Of a stretch of 64,000 bases of DNA, positions 1-7,252 are shown in pieces. The translations under genes were made by a program, and so were the position numbers. The notes under the pieces were generated by a model. That model ran no database searches and was not told the origin of the DNA. It was given only the letters and a program-made list of their open reading frames with translations. Position 1 is the first letter of the stretch, and each line of letters starts with the position of its first letter. The stretch lies in the NCBI RefSeq assembly GCF_030246925.1, contig NZ_CP126740.1, positions 2,976,001 to 3,040,000 on the forward strand, written 5' to 3'. Source of the DNA: Microbacterium sp. zg-Y625 (GTDB taxonomy: Bacteria > Actinomycetota > Actinomycetes > Actinomycetales > Microbacteriaceae).

Positions 1-594
1 GACGGCCCAGCCGAGACGGCGCGCGAACACCTTGCGGAATGCCACAGCGGGCACGATCCCACCGAAGACCAGGGGGAAGGCCAGCCCACCGATGCCGATG
101 CCGGTGGGGTCGGCGCCCGGCAGGGCCACGACATCGGTCACCTGCGCCGTGCCCCCGGAGGCGGCTGCCACCGCCTGCGCGGAGGCGGAGAGTCCGCCCG
201 AGATCACGGCGGACCCGGCGCTCGCGACCAAGGCGTGCACACCGGATCCCTCGACCACGAGTCCACCGACGACCTCGCGGTCGGCGATGGCGGCGCGCAG
301 ATCCTCCTCCGAGGCGAAGGCGCGCGCATCGTAGGCGTCCGGCGCCGCCTGCTGCAGCGCCGCTTCCACGCCGTCGACGGCCTCGGATGCCGCGACGATC
401 CCGATCGGCAGATCGTGGGCCCCGCTCTTGAGCGACGGCATGATGAACAGCATCAGCAGCACGACGAGGATGGCACCCAGCGCGACGGTGAGACCGACCA
501 GCTTCGCCAGCGCCGGCGGCGTGCGCCGCGGACGAGGCGCGAGCGGGGCGTCCTCTGCGGAGGCGGCGACGTCGGCGGAGGTGACGGTGGTCAT
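1..594 (-). CDS. Integral membrane protein of the YhgE/DUF3533-like type, C-terminus outside the window
   Basis: Only the first 198 codons are visible; the gene runs off the left edge. After a short cytoplasmic N-terminus (about 28 residues) there is one strong membrane segment (residues 30-55), followed by MPSLKSGAHDLPIGIV and a long extracytoplasmic Ala/Gly/Val-rich region. A second hydrophobic stretch (GLAFPLVFGGIVPAVAF) begins just before the edge. This layout matches ABC-2-like membrane proteins of the YhgE/DUF3533 group, whose role is envelope or export related but poorly defined (family knowledge). The ATG at 592-594 is used. A TetR gene lies divergently 128 bp away, a common pairing for this family, so repression by that regulator is likely (inference). 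Confidence 0.7.
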   Translation of the reverse strand, partial: MTTVTSADVAASAEDAPLAPRPRRTPPALAKLVGLTVALGAILVVLLMLFIMPSLKSGAHDLPIGIVAASEAVDGVEAALQQAAPDAYDARAFASEEDLRAAIADREVVGGLVVEGSGVHALVASAGSAVISGGLSASAQAVAAASGGTAQVTDVVALPGADPTGIGIGGLAFPLVFGGIVPAVAFRKVFARRLGWAV

Positions 595-636
595 GAAGGG
601 TCCTGACTGCGAAGATGAGAAGCGGAGCGGTACCCT

Positions 637-658
637 CCGATTATACGGATGCTAATCC
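637..658. promoter_or_regulatory. Overlapping palindromes, putative TetR operator
   Basis: Two overlapping imperfect palindromes lie midway between the divergent membrane-protein and TetR genes: CCGATTATACGG (637-648) and GGATGCTAATCC (647-658). It is an AT-rich island in GC-rich DNA, as expected for a promoter/operator shared by both genes. Function is inferred from position only. Confidence 0.4.
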
Positions 659-722
659 TCCACTTTTCCGGTGAGCCGCCCAGGGGCGATCCCGCGCGGC
701 ATCCGACGACGAGAGGACGCGC

Positions 723-1277
723 ATGCGCTCAGACGCCGCACGACGACGGGAGCGGATCATCCGCGAAGCGCGAGCGCTCTTCGCCGCGCAGGGTGGCACT
801 GTCGCCCTCGAGACGATCGCCGAGGCCAGCGACGTGGGCATCGCGACGCTCTACCGCAACTTCGATTCCCGCACGGCACTGGCCGACGCCGTGGCGCTGG
901 CCATCCTGACCGACATGCGGGATGCCGCCGCTCTGGCGCTCGCACGGATCGACGCCGACCCGCAAGACGGGTGGCACGGGTTCGTCACGGCGCTGGTGGA
1001 TCTGGACCTCGGCGCCCTCACCGACGCCCTCGCCCACCACGTCGTCGGCGACATCTCGGGGCCGATGCGCGAAGCGCAGGAGCAGACGCTCGATCGCATC
1101 GCCGCCGTGCTCTCGGCGGCGCGCGCGGCCGGCGTCGTACGCGCCGAGATCGAGCCGCTCGAATTGGTGCTGGCGATCGGCATGCTCACCCGGCCGCAAC
1201 CCGAGCCGATCCGCACCGCGGTGCCGAAGCTCGTGCCGCGCCTGATCGCGGTGCTCGAGGCGGGCCTGGGCGCATGA
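723..1277 (+). CDS. TetR/AcrR family transcriptional regulator
   Basis: A 184-residue one-component repressor. Residues 1-50 form the TetR helix-turn-helix: RRRERIIREARALFAAQGG followed by the recognition helix VGIATLYRNF. The C-terminal ligand domain (about 55-184) is helical and typical in length. The ATG at 723 has GAGAGGA about 7 bases upstream. It is divergent to the membrane protein at 1-594 and probably controls it and itself through the palindromes at 637-658 (inference). The ligand cannot be read from sequence. Confidence 0.9.
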   Translation: MRSDAARRRERIIREARALFAAQGGTVALETIAEASDVGIATLYRNFDSRTALADAVALAILTDMRDAAALALARIDADPQDGWHGFVTALVDLDLGALTDALAHHVVGDISGPMREAQEQTLDRIAAVLSAARAAGVVRAEIEPLELVLAIGMLTRPQPEPIRTAVPKLVPRLIAVLEAGLGA

Positions 1278-1351
1278 CGCCCCCTGCGCATGCCCCCGGA
1301 GTACGACGCCGCTGAGCTGACCCGGCGTCACCAGGGCGATCCCGCGCCGGA

Positions 1352-1702
1352 TCAGCCGGCGGGCGAACCCAGATACAGCGGGTTGCCGTCGATGTCACGC
1401 ACCTGCGCGACGCGCTCACCCCACGGCATGTCTGCCGGCGGCTCGGTCGACGAGCCACCGGCATCCAGCACCGCCCGGTACGTCGCGTCCACATCGTCGA
1501 CGTAGAGCCAGATCGCGATGCGCCCGGATGCCGTCACTTCGGGCTCCAGCCCGATGCCGACCGTGCCGCCGCCCACCCCCAGCGCGACGTAGACATCCTC
1601 GAACCGGTAGGACTCGACGGCGTGGAACGCCGCACGATAGAACGACACGAGGGCCGGAAGATCACGGGTACGCAGGATCGGGAACAGCCGTGCCACCGTC
1701 AT
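1352..1702 (-). CDS. VOC (glyoxalase/bleomycin resistance) family protein
   Basis: A 116-residue single-module VOC protein. The N-terminus MTVARLFPILRTRDLPALVSFY and the C-terminal VRDIDGNPLYLGSPAG are the two beta-alpha-beta-beta-beta halves; the latter is the usual D-x-x-G-N end of the metal/substrate barrel. Members bind metals or small hydrophobic ligands as isomerases, dioxygenases or drug-binding proteins; the substrate is unknown here. The ATG at 1702 lies 6 bases downstream of TACCGT, so the transcript is probably leaderless. It is divergent from the HAD gene at 1781. Confidence 0.85.
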   Translation of the reverse strand: MTVARLFPILRTRDLPALVSFYRAAFHAVESYRFEDVYVALGVGGGTVGIGLEPEVTASGRIAIWLYVDDVDATYRAVLDAGGSSTEPPADMPWGERVAQVRDIDGNPLYLGSPAG

Positions 1703-1708
1703 GGCGTC

Positions 1709-1714
1709 ACGGTA
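1709..1714 (-). promoter_or_regulatory. -10 box of a probable leaderless transcript (VOC gene)
   Basis: TACCGT is followed by 6 bases and then the ATG of the VOC gene. No Shine-Dalgarno sequence is visible. Confidence 0.5.
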
Positions 1715-1780
1715 CCCCCGGCCGCGCCCGGTGTCATCGGGCGGTGGGGCATCCTGGACACGACCCGTTTGGAGAACTCC

Positions 1781-2626
1781 GTGACCATCCCCCGCATCGC
1801 CTTCCTCGACGTCGACGGCACGATCCTCGACCACGGCAAGGACATCGCCGCGTCCACGGTCGAGGCCGTGCGCTACGCCCGCGCCGCCGGGTGTCTGGTG
1901 TACCTCTGCACCGGCCGCTCCTCCGGAGACATCGACGCCCGGGTGCTCGAGATCGGCTTCGACGGCGCCATCACCAACGGGGGCGCCTACGCCACCGCCG
2001 GCGACGAGACCATCGTGGCCGACCCCATGCCCCGGGATGCCGTCGAGCGCCTCGTCGACTACTTCGAGCAGCACGGCATCCTCTACTTCTTGCAGACGGA
2101 TGCCGCCGTGTACGCGACCCCGGAAGCGCAGGCGGCCACGGCGGCGTTCATGGAGCAGTGGCTGAGCGCCCACGGCGACGCGGACGAGCCGCAGACGGCG
2201 CCGCAGGGCGTCCCGCGCTTCCTGCACATGGCCGACATCGACCTCGACCACGTCGCCAAGGCGGTCTTCCTCGGCGACGACCCGGGAACCGTCGAGCGGG
2301 CGCGGGCGGACCTCGGCGACCGCTTCCACGTCGTCGCGGGCAGCATGCCGCTGCCGGGCGGGACAAACGGCGAGATCGGCATGCGCGGCACGACGAAGGG
2401 CTCCGCAATCCAGCGCGTGCTCGACCACCTCGGCATCGATCCCGCCGAGTCGATCGGCATCGGCGACAGCTGGAACGACGTGGAGATGTTCGAGGTGTGC
2501 GGCGTCGGCATCGCGATGGGCAACGCCGAGGACGCGCTCAAGGCCCGCGCCGACGAGGTCACCGCGAGCATCCACCACGACGGCGTGCACCGCGCATTCG
2601 TGCGCCACGGCCTGATCGCGGGCTGA
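1781..2626 (+). CDS. Cof-type HAD-IIB family sugar/nucleotide phosphatase
   Basis: A 281-residue HAD superfamily hydrolase. Motif I is FLDVDGTILDHG near the N-terminus, motif II is the CTGRSS segment, the Lys of motif III lies in the GTTKGSAIQ region, and motif IV is GIGDSWNDVEMFE. The order and the IIB-type cap match Cof/YbiV phosphatases, which dephosphorylate sugar phosphates or related metabolites in the cytoplasm. The GTG at 1781 is chosen because GGAGA lies just upstream at 1771-1775 and the catalytic motif starts a few residues later. An extension further upstream is open but has no family similarity and overlaps the divergent VOC gene. The substrate is unknown. Confidence 0.88.
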   Translation: MTIPRIAFLDVDGTILDHGKDIAASTVEAVRYARAAGCLVYLCTGRSSGDIDARVLEIGFDGAITNGGAYATAGDETIVADPMPRDAVERLVDYFEQHGILYFLQTDAAVYATPEAQAATAAFMEQWLSAHGDADEPQTAPQGVPRFLHMADIDLDHVAKAVFLGDDPGTVERARADLGDRFHVVAGSMPLPGGTNGEIGMRGTTKGSAIQRVLDHLGIDPAESIGIGDSWNDVEMFEVCGVGIAMGNAEDALKARADEVTASIHHDGVHRAFVRHGLIAG

Positions 2627-2656
2627 CCCCCGCGCCCCCGCGCCCGCGCGCCGCCA

Positions 2657-2727
2657 GAGCTGCTCGAGTGTCACGTCCGCACGGTCCACGCCCGCGCAAC
2701 CCACCACACGCGACACCGGAGCAGCTC
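2657..2727. terminator. Large hairpin between convergent genes
   Basis: GAGCTGCTC (2657-2665) pairs with GAGCAGCTC (2719-2727), and GTGTC (2668-2672) pairs with GACAC (2712-2716) inside it. It sits between the convergent HAD and SDR genes and may end transcription from both sides. There is no T tract, so it could equally be a palindromic repeat. Confidence 0.45.
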
Positions 2728-2751
2728 CGGGCGCGCGGCGGCAGGGCGGCG

Positions 2752-3579
2752 TCAGAGGAAGATGTCGGGGAACAGCTCGCTGTCGGGGGTTCCCGGCGTC
2801 GCCGCATACTGCGCGAAGTCGGTGACCCCGGCCTCGCGCAGCACATCCTCGACGATCAGCGTCTGCCCCGTCCGCTCGGCGGCGGGACGGATCAGCACCT
2901 CGTAGGCGGCGTCGGCGTAGATCTCCGGCGTGCGGCTGACCTTCATCATGCGTTCGCCGCCGAGGGCGAACTGCACGGCGGCGGTCGCGATCGTCGTCGC
3001 CGGCCACAGCGTGTTGGCCGCGATGCCGTCGTCGGCGAACTCAGCCGCCATGCCGAGGGTCGCCATCGTCATGCCGTACTTCGCGAGCGTGTAGCCGGTG
3101 TGCGCCCCGAGCCACCGCGGCGAGAGGTTCAGCGGCGGCGAGAGCGAGAGGATGTGGGGGTTGTCGGCATCCTTGAGCATCGGCACCGCCGCGCGGCTGA
3201 GCATGAACGTGCCGCGGACGTTGACGTCCTGCATGAGGTCGTACTTCTTCGCCGAGAGATCCAGGGAGCCGGACAGGTCGATGACGCTGGCGTTGTTCAC
3301 GACGATGTCGATGCCGCCGAACTCGCCCTGCGTCTTCAGCACCGCCGCCATGATGTCGTCGTCGTTGCGCACATCGCCCACGAGCGGCAGCGCCTGCCCG
3401 CCGGCCGCCCGGATCTGCTCGGCGGCCGTATGCACAGTCCCCTCGAGCTTCGGATGCGGGGTGTCGGTCTTCGCCAGCAGCGCGATGTTCGCCCCGTCGC
3501 GCGCCGCGCGCAGGGCGATGGCGAGCCCGATGCCGCGGCTACCGCCGGACATCAGGATGGTCTTGCCGGCGAGGCTCAT
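2752..3579 (-). CDS. Short-chain dehydrogenase/reductase, HSDL2-like
   Basis: A 275-residue SDR. The nucleotide-binding motif is SGGSRGIG near residue 12, NNAS follows at about residue 95, and YTLAK holds the catalytic Tyr and Lys. The long insert (TDTPHPKLEGT) after the second strand and the LWPATTIATAA block resemble hydroxysteroid-dehydrogenase-like protein 2, which is associated with fatty-acid or sterol oxidation (family knowledge). It is the last gene of a three-gene operon. Its ATG overlaps the hydratase stop (ATGA), with AAGGAGAA upstream. The substrate is probably a CoA ester or lipid ketone. Confidence 0.85.
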   Translation of the reverse strand: MSLAGKTILMSGGSRGIGLAIALRAARDGANIALLAKTDTPHPKLEGTVHTAAEQIRAAGGQALPLVGDVRNDDDIMAAVLKTQGEFGGIDIVVNNASVIDLSGSLDLSAKKYDLMQDVNVRGTFMLSRAAVPMLKDADNPHILSLSPPLNLSPRWLGAHTGYTLAKYGMTMATLGMAAEFADDGIAANTLWPATTIATAAVQFALGGERMMKVSRTPEIYADAAYEVLIRPAAERTGQTLIVEDVLREAGVTDFAQYAATPGTPDSELFPDIFL

Positions 3580-4385
3580 GCGTTCTCCTTCGAAGCGGTC
3601 TTGCGGGATGCCGAGGCGAACGCGGCCACGCGGGCCTTCGCCTCGGGGGTGTCGAAGGCCGCGCCGATCGAGCGCGCCTCCTCGTCGAGCTGCTCGGCGA
3701 AGGTGCGCTCGGGCCGGGAGCGGATGAGCCGCTTGGCCTGCCCGTAGGCACCGTGGGCGCCGGCCAGCCAGAAGCGGGCGACCTCTTCGGCCCGTGCCCG
3801 CACCGCGGCGGCGATCGATTCGGCATCCTCGCCGCCGACCACCTCGGCAACGAGGCCCCACTCGCGAGCCTCGTCCGCCGTCAGCATGCGGTCCTGCAGC
3901 ACCAGCTGCAGCGCCCGTCGCTGACCGACCGCCTGCGCGAGCTGGGCCGACACCGAAAGGTCGGGCGTGAGGCCGATGTTCGCGTAGAGGCTGCCGATGC
4001 GGGAGTCCGCGCCGACGATCGCGTAGTCGCTCGTGAGCAGGATGCCGAGGCCTCCGCCGGCGGTCGTCCCGTGCGCGGCGGCGACGACGGGCACGGCCGA
4101 TTCCGTCAGCGCGCGGATGCCGGTGTTGATCACCTCGGCGAGGTCGCTGATGTCCTTTCCCGACCCCATCGTCTGGGCCATCGCGCGCACGTCACCGCCG
4201 GCGCAGAACGCCCGCCCGGCGGCATCCAGCAGGATCGCCCCGACATCGTCGCGCGAGGTCGCCTCGACCGTGACGCGCTCCCATTCGCGGGCGAGCGTGG
4301 CGTCGAAGGCGTTGAGGCTGTCGGGCCGGTTGAGCGTGATGCGGGCGAGCCCGTCGTGGACGCTGAACAGGATGGCGTCGCTCAT
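3576..4385 (-). CDS. Enoyl-CoA hydratase/isomerase family protein
   Basis: A 269-residue crotonase. The oxyanion-hole motifs are AFCAGGDVRAM and the AAAHGTTAGGGLGILL segment. Hydratases normally carry Glu in the second motif; here GIL follows GGG, so isomerase or another crotonase chemistry is possible. The start at 4385 is preferred (AGAAGAGA upstream); an ATG at 4415 that overlaps the upstream stop is an alternative. Middle gene of the operon, between two dehydrogenases, which suggests a beta-oxidation-like sequence on an unidentified acyl-CoA. Confidence 0.88.
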   Translation of the reverse strand: MSDAILFSVHDGLARITLNRPDSLNAFDATLAREWERVTVEATSRDDVGAILLDAAGRAFCAGGDVRAMAQTMGSGKDISDLAEVINTGIRALTESAVPVVAAAHGTTAGGGLGILLTSDYAIVGADSRIGSLYANIGLTPDLSVSAQLAQAVGQRRALQLVLQDRMLTADEAREWGLVAEVVGGEDAESIAAAVRARAEEVARFWLAGAHGAYGQAKRLIRSRPERTFAEQLDEEARSIGAAFDTPEAKARVAAFASASRKTASKENA

Positions 4386-4411
4386 GTCGTCTCTTCTCGT
4401 CTGGGTGCCGG

Positions 4412-5173
4412 TCATTTCGGCGCCATGCGGATGGCGCCGTCGAGGCGGATGGTCTCGCCGTTGAGGTAGCCGTTGTCGACGATGTGCGCGACGAGGGCCG
4501 CGTACTCGTCGGGGCGGCCGAGGCGCGCCGGGTAGGGCACCTGCTGACCGAGGGAGTCCTGCGCGGCCTGCGGCAGGCTCGCGAGCATGGGCGTCTCCAT
4601 GATGCCGGGGGCGATCGTGACGACGCGGATGCCGTAGCGCGCGAGCTCCCGCGCGATGGGGAGCGTCATCGCATGCACGCCGCCCTTGCTGGCGGCGTAG
4701 GCGGGCTGGCCGATCTGGCCGTCGAACGCGGCGACGCTGGCGGTGTTGACGATGACGCCACGGTCCCCGTCGCCGGTCGGCTCGGTGCGCGCGATGGCGG
4801 CGGATGCCTGCGCGATGACGTTGTAGGTGCCGATGAGGTTGACCCGAACGATGCGCTCGAAGTCCCCGAGCGGTGTCGGCGCGCCCTCGCGGTCGAGCAC
4901 CTTCGCCGGCGGGGCTATGCCGGCGCAGTTGACGACGACCCGGAGGGGCCCGATGCTCGCGGCGGTCGCGACGGCGGCCGCCACCTCGCTCGGGTCGGTG
5001 ACGTCAGCGGGGGCGAACGTTCCGCCGAACTCCGCGGCGCGCTCGGCGCCGGCGGAGGAGGGCAGGTCGATGATCACGACATGAGCGCCGGCGTCGGACA
5101 GGCGTCGTGCGGTGGCCAATCCCAGTCCGCTCGCGCCTCCCGTGACGAGGGCGGATGCGCCGGCGATGTCCAT
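4412..5173 (-). CDS. 3-hydroxyacyl-CoA dehydrogenase type II-like SDR
   Basis: A 253-residue classical [19 protein letters not shown] (NAD site), the VVNCAGIAP segment, [10 protein letters not shown], and YAASKGG with the catalytic Tyr and Lys, then [14 protein letters not shown]. The last block is typical of type II 3-hydroxyacyl-CoA dehydrogenases (HSD17B10/FadB2-like), which oxidise 3-hydroxyacyl-CoA with NAD. First gene of the operon, with GAAGGAGAA before the ATG at 5173 and a candidate promoter at 5247-5252. Its partner hydratase follows directly, as expected for steps of acyl-CoA oxidation. Confidence 0.88.
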   Translation of the reverse strand: MDIAGASALVTGGASGLGLATARRLSDAGAHVVIIDLPSSAGAERAAEFGGTFAPADVTDPSEVAAAVATAASIGPLRVVVNCAGIAPPAKVLDREGAPTPLGDFERIVRVNLIGTYNVIAQASAAIARTEPTGDGDRGVIVNTASVAAFDGQIGQPAYAASKGGVHAMTLPIARELARYGIRVVTIAPGIMETPMLASLPQAAQDSLGQQVPYPARLGRPDEYAALVAHIVDNGYLNGETIRLDGAIRMAPK

Positions 5174-5246
5174 GCGTTCTCCTTCGAACTGATTCTGCGT
5201 CTCACGATCTGTGCGACTGCGTCCCAGGCCGGGTCGTCGCTGCTCC

Positions 5247-5252
5247 AGGCTA
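5247..5252 (-). promoter_or_regulatory. Candidate -10 of the acyl-CoA/SDR operon
   Basis: TAGCCT lies 74-79 bases upstream of the first start codon, giving a leader of about 65 bases that carries a good ribosome binding site. A clear -35 is not visible. Confidence 0.35.
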
Positions 5253-5286
5253 CCGGCACCGGAGGCGGGCGCGCCGACGGGCCGCA

Positions 5287-5298
5287 TGATCCGGATCA
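5287..5298. promoter_or_regulatory. Perfect 12-bp palindrome, putative operator
   Basis: TGATCCGGATCA lies in the intergenic region between the SDR operon and the divergent kinase gene, about 35 bp upstream of the operon's candidate -10. Position and symmetry suggest a dimeric repressor or activator site; the cognate protein is unknown. Confidence 0.35.
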
Positions 5299-5372
5299 AG
5301 CGTGTCTACGACGCGGCGGTGCCGGTGTGACACCTGTCGCCGGTGACCGCGGCGACACGACAGGATGAGGCG

Positions 5373-6098
5373 GTGTCGATTCCGCTTTCTCCCCTCGAGG
5401 TGCCCACACGCGTGCGTGCTCTGGCGGCTGGGGCCGCGCTCATCCCGGTCTGGCGGAACAAACGGGGAGGCGTCACCTTCCGCACCGACGACGGCCGCTA
5501 CATCAAGCACGGCCCCCGCAACGCCGAGACGACGATGGCGGGCGAGGCGGACCGGCTGGGGTGGGCCGCAGCGCACACGCCGGTGCCGCGCGTGCTCGAC
5601 CACGGGACGGAGGGCGACGAGGAGTGGCTCGTCACGGCGGCGCTCCCCGGTCGGTCGGCCGTCGACCCCCGGTGGATCGCAGAGCCGGCGGTCGCGGTGC
5701 GCGCACTCGGCGAGGGCCTGCGCGCCCTGCACGACGCCCTGCCGGTGGCGACGTGCCCGTACGACTGGAGCGTGCCCGCGCGCGTGGCGAACGCGGCGGT
5801 CCGTGGCATCCGGGTGCCTGCCGCGCTGCACCAGGCACCACCGGTCGATGTGCTCGTCGTCTGTCACGGCGACGCCTGCGCGCCCAACACCCTGCTCGAT
5901 GATGCCGGCCAGTGGTCGGGTCATGTCGACCTCGACTCCCTGGGCGTCGCCGACCGCTGGGCCGACATCGCGGTCGCGGCGATGAGCACGGGGTGGAACT
6001 ACGGGCCGGGGTGGGAGGACGCGCTGCTCGACGCGTACGGCATCGCCCGCGATCCGGAGCGGATGTCGTTCTACGCCGCCCTGTGGGACGCGACCTGA
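5373..6098 (+). CDS. APH(3')-type aminoglycoside phosphotransferase family kinase
   Basis: A 241-residue small-molecule kinase. The catalytic loop VVCHGDACAPNTLLDD and the metal-binding GHVDLDSLGVADRWADIAV are the signature of aminoglycoside 3'-phosphotransferases and their homologues, and the C-terminal NYGPGWEDALLDAYG block is also typical. It phosphorylates a hydroxyl using ATP; whether it confers aminoglycoside resistance or serves metabolism is not decidable here. The GTG at 5373 is preferred, with AGGATGAGG just upstream; a GTG at 5343 is possible. A hairpin (TGTCGCCG at 5335-5342 with CGGCGACA at 5350-5357) precedes the start and may affect expression. Nothing nearby suggests a mobile resistance cassette. 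Confidence 0.82.
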   Translation: MSIPLSPLEVPTRVRALAAGAALIPVWRNKRGGVTFRTDDGRYIKHGPRNAETTMAGEADRLGWAAAHTPVPRVLDHGTEGDEEWLVTAALPGRSAVDPRWIAEPAVAVRALGEGLRALHDALPVATCPYDWSVPARVANAAVRGIRVPAALHQAPPVDVLVVCHGDACAPNTLLDDAGQWSGHVDLDSLGVADRWADIAVAAMSTGWNYGPGWEDALLDAYGIARDPERMSFYAALWDAT

Positions 6099-6126
6099 CC
6101 GACGGCGCCCGCGACGACGGCAGCGG

Positions 6127-6164
6127 CCGGGCGCGGAGCGGTGCGTCACCTGCCCCGCGCCCGG
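6127..6164. terminator. GC hairpin terminator between convergent genes
   Basis: CCGGGCGCGG (6127-6136) pairs perfectly with CCGCGCCCGG (6155-6164) in the gap between the kinase gene and the convergent small gene. There is no T run, as is common in actinobacteria. Probably bidirectional. Confidence 0.6.
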
Positions 6165-6169
6165 ACGGC

Positions 6170-6352
6170 TCAATCCTGCTGGCCTGCGATGGGGTCGCCG
6201 TCGTCGTCGAGCGGCACCGGCCGCTCTTCGTCGGGCACCGGCACCGGCAGACCGGTCTCGGGGTCCACGGGGCGATCGTCGTCGATGAAGGGGATGGGGA
6301 CTCCTGTGTGGGGGTCGATGAGACCCTCACCGTCGGGTATACCCAGGCTCAT
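6170..6352 (-). CDS. Small acidic protein with DPxTGxP repeats
   Basis: A 60-residue, strongly acidic, Pro-rich protein. It contains two copies of a D-P-(H/E)-T-G-(V/L)-P-(I/V)-P motif followed by a related ERPVPLDDDGDP segment, so it looks like short degenerate tandem repeats. It has no membrane segment or signal peptide and no cysteine. The ATG at 6352 is supported by AAAGGAG about 7 bases upstream. I do not recognise the family. Such proteins are likely unstructured; binding to a metal or a basic partner is only a guess. It is monocistronic, between a terminator and a 123-bp gap. Confidence 0.7.
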   Translation of the reverse strand: MSLGIPDGEGLIDPHTGVPIPFIDDDRPVDPETGLPVPVPDEERPVPLDDDGDPIAGQQD

Positions 6353-6475
6353 GTCGCGCTCCTTTCTCCGCAGCCAGCATGCGCCGCCGCGGTGACCGCA
6401 CAGCACCCGGTTGACGGCGGCGCGGGCCCCCGCTAGGCGCTCCGCGGCTGCGGGGACGCAGACGGACGATGCGGG

Positions 6476-7252
6476 TCAGCGGCCGAGCACCGGTGTGAAG
6501 GCGCCGACCGCGATCGACACCGTCAGCGCCGTCGCCGAGATCGCTGCCCCGGCGAGCAGCAGCATGCCGTCGCCCCCGGTGAGCCGCGACTCGCGCGCCC
6601 AAGTGCGCGCCGTCGGCGCGCCGAACGCGCGCGCCTCCATCGCCGTGGCCAGCGACGACCCCCGCCGGATCGCCAGCACGAACAGCGCGAACGCGGTGCC
6701 GAGCACGCGACGCAGCCGTCCGGCATCGGCGACGCCGCGGGCCCGCCGGGCGAGCGACAGCGCCCGCCAGTCGTCGGCGAGAAGGCCCAGCATCCGCATG
6801 CCGGCGAGCGCGCCGAGCACGAAGCGGGCGGGCAGCCGCACGATCTGCGCCAGTCCGTCGGCGAGGTCGGTGGGATCCACCGTGACGAACAGCACCACCG
6901 CGGGCAGGCCGATGGCGAGCACGCGCAAGAAGGTCGCCGCCGCCAGCAGCAGCGATCCCTCACTCACGCGCACGAAGAGCCACTCGACGTAGACGTGGCC
7001 GCTCGTCGCCCCGTACAGCGCGATGGTGACGGCGGAGGTGGGGGCGGCGATCCACAGGGGCAGCGTCCGCAGCCAGAACTGCCGGGCGCTGAGCCCCGCC
7101 GCCAGCAGCAGCGGGATCTCCAGCAACAGGGCGACCAGCGCCGACACCGGATCGATCGTCACCACGAGCGGCAGCGCGATGAGCAGGGCCGCGCCGAGCT
7201 TGGCGACCGGGTTGCGGACGGCGACCGGACCGCTGCCGGCCCGGGGGCTCAC
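6476..7252 (-). CDS. ecfT: ECF transporter T component (EcfT)
   Basis: A 258-residue polytopic protein with about five or six membrane segments. The coupling helices carry the two EcfT Ala-Arg-Gly-type signatures: ARRARGVAD around residue 170 and AMEARAFG around residue 205, which contact the two ATPases. It forms the static membrane scaffold of an energy-coupling-factor importer. The GTG start overlaps the stop of the ATPase gene (GTGA). Last gene of the TPP-controlled set, so the cargo is probably thiamine or its pyrimidine precursor HMP. Confidence 0.88.
   Translation of the reverse strand: MSPRAGSGPVAVRNPVAKLGAALLIALPLVVTIDPVSALVALLLEIPLLLAAGLSARQFWLRTLPLWIAAPTSAVTIALYGATSGHVYVEWLFVRVSEGSLLLAAATFLRVLAIGLPAVVLFVTVDPTDLADGLAQIVRLPARFVLGALAGMRMLGLLADDWRALSLARRARGVADAGRLRRVLGTAFALFVLAIRRGSSLATAMEARAFGAPTARTWARESRLTGGDGMLLLAGAAISATALTVSIAVGAFTPVLGR

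Noticed and set aside
1622..1780. N-terminal extension of the HAD phosphatase
   Set aside because: The added residues match nothing and overlap the divergent VOC gene. GTG 1781 has a good ribosome binding site and sits just before the first catalytic motif.
5270..5310. Sequence resembling the 3' half of a TPP riboswitch (TTGATCCGGATCATGC on the minus strand)
   Set aside because: Only the palindromic TGATCCGGATCA is shared with the real TPP aptamer at 9519-9602. The CTGAGA element and the rest of the fold are absent, so it is treated as a possible protein-binding site.
5373..6098. Acquired antibiotic-resistance cassette
   Set aside because: The kinase has APH motifs, but its base composition matches the surroundings and there is no mobile element nearby. 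It looks like a chromosomal family member of unknown substrate.
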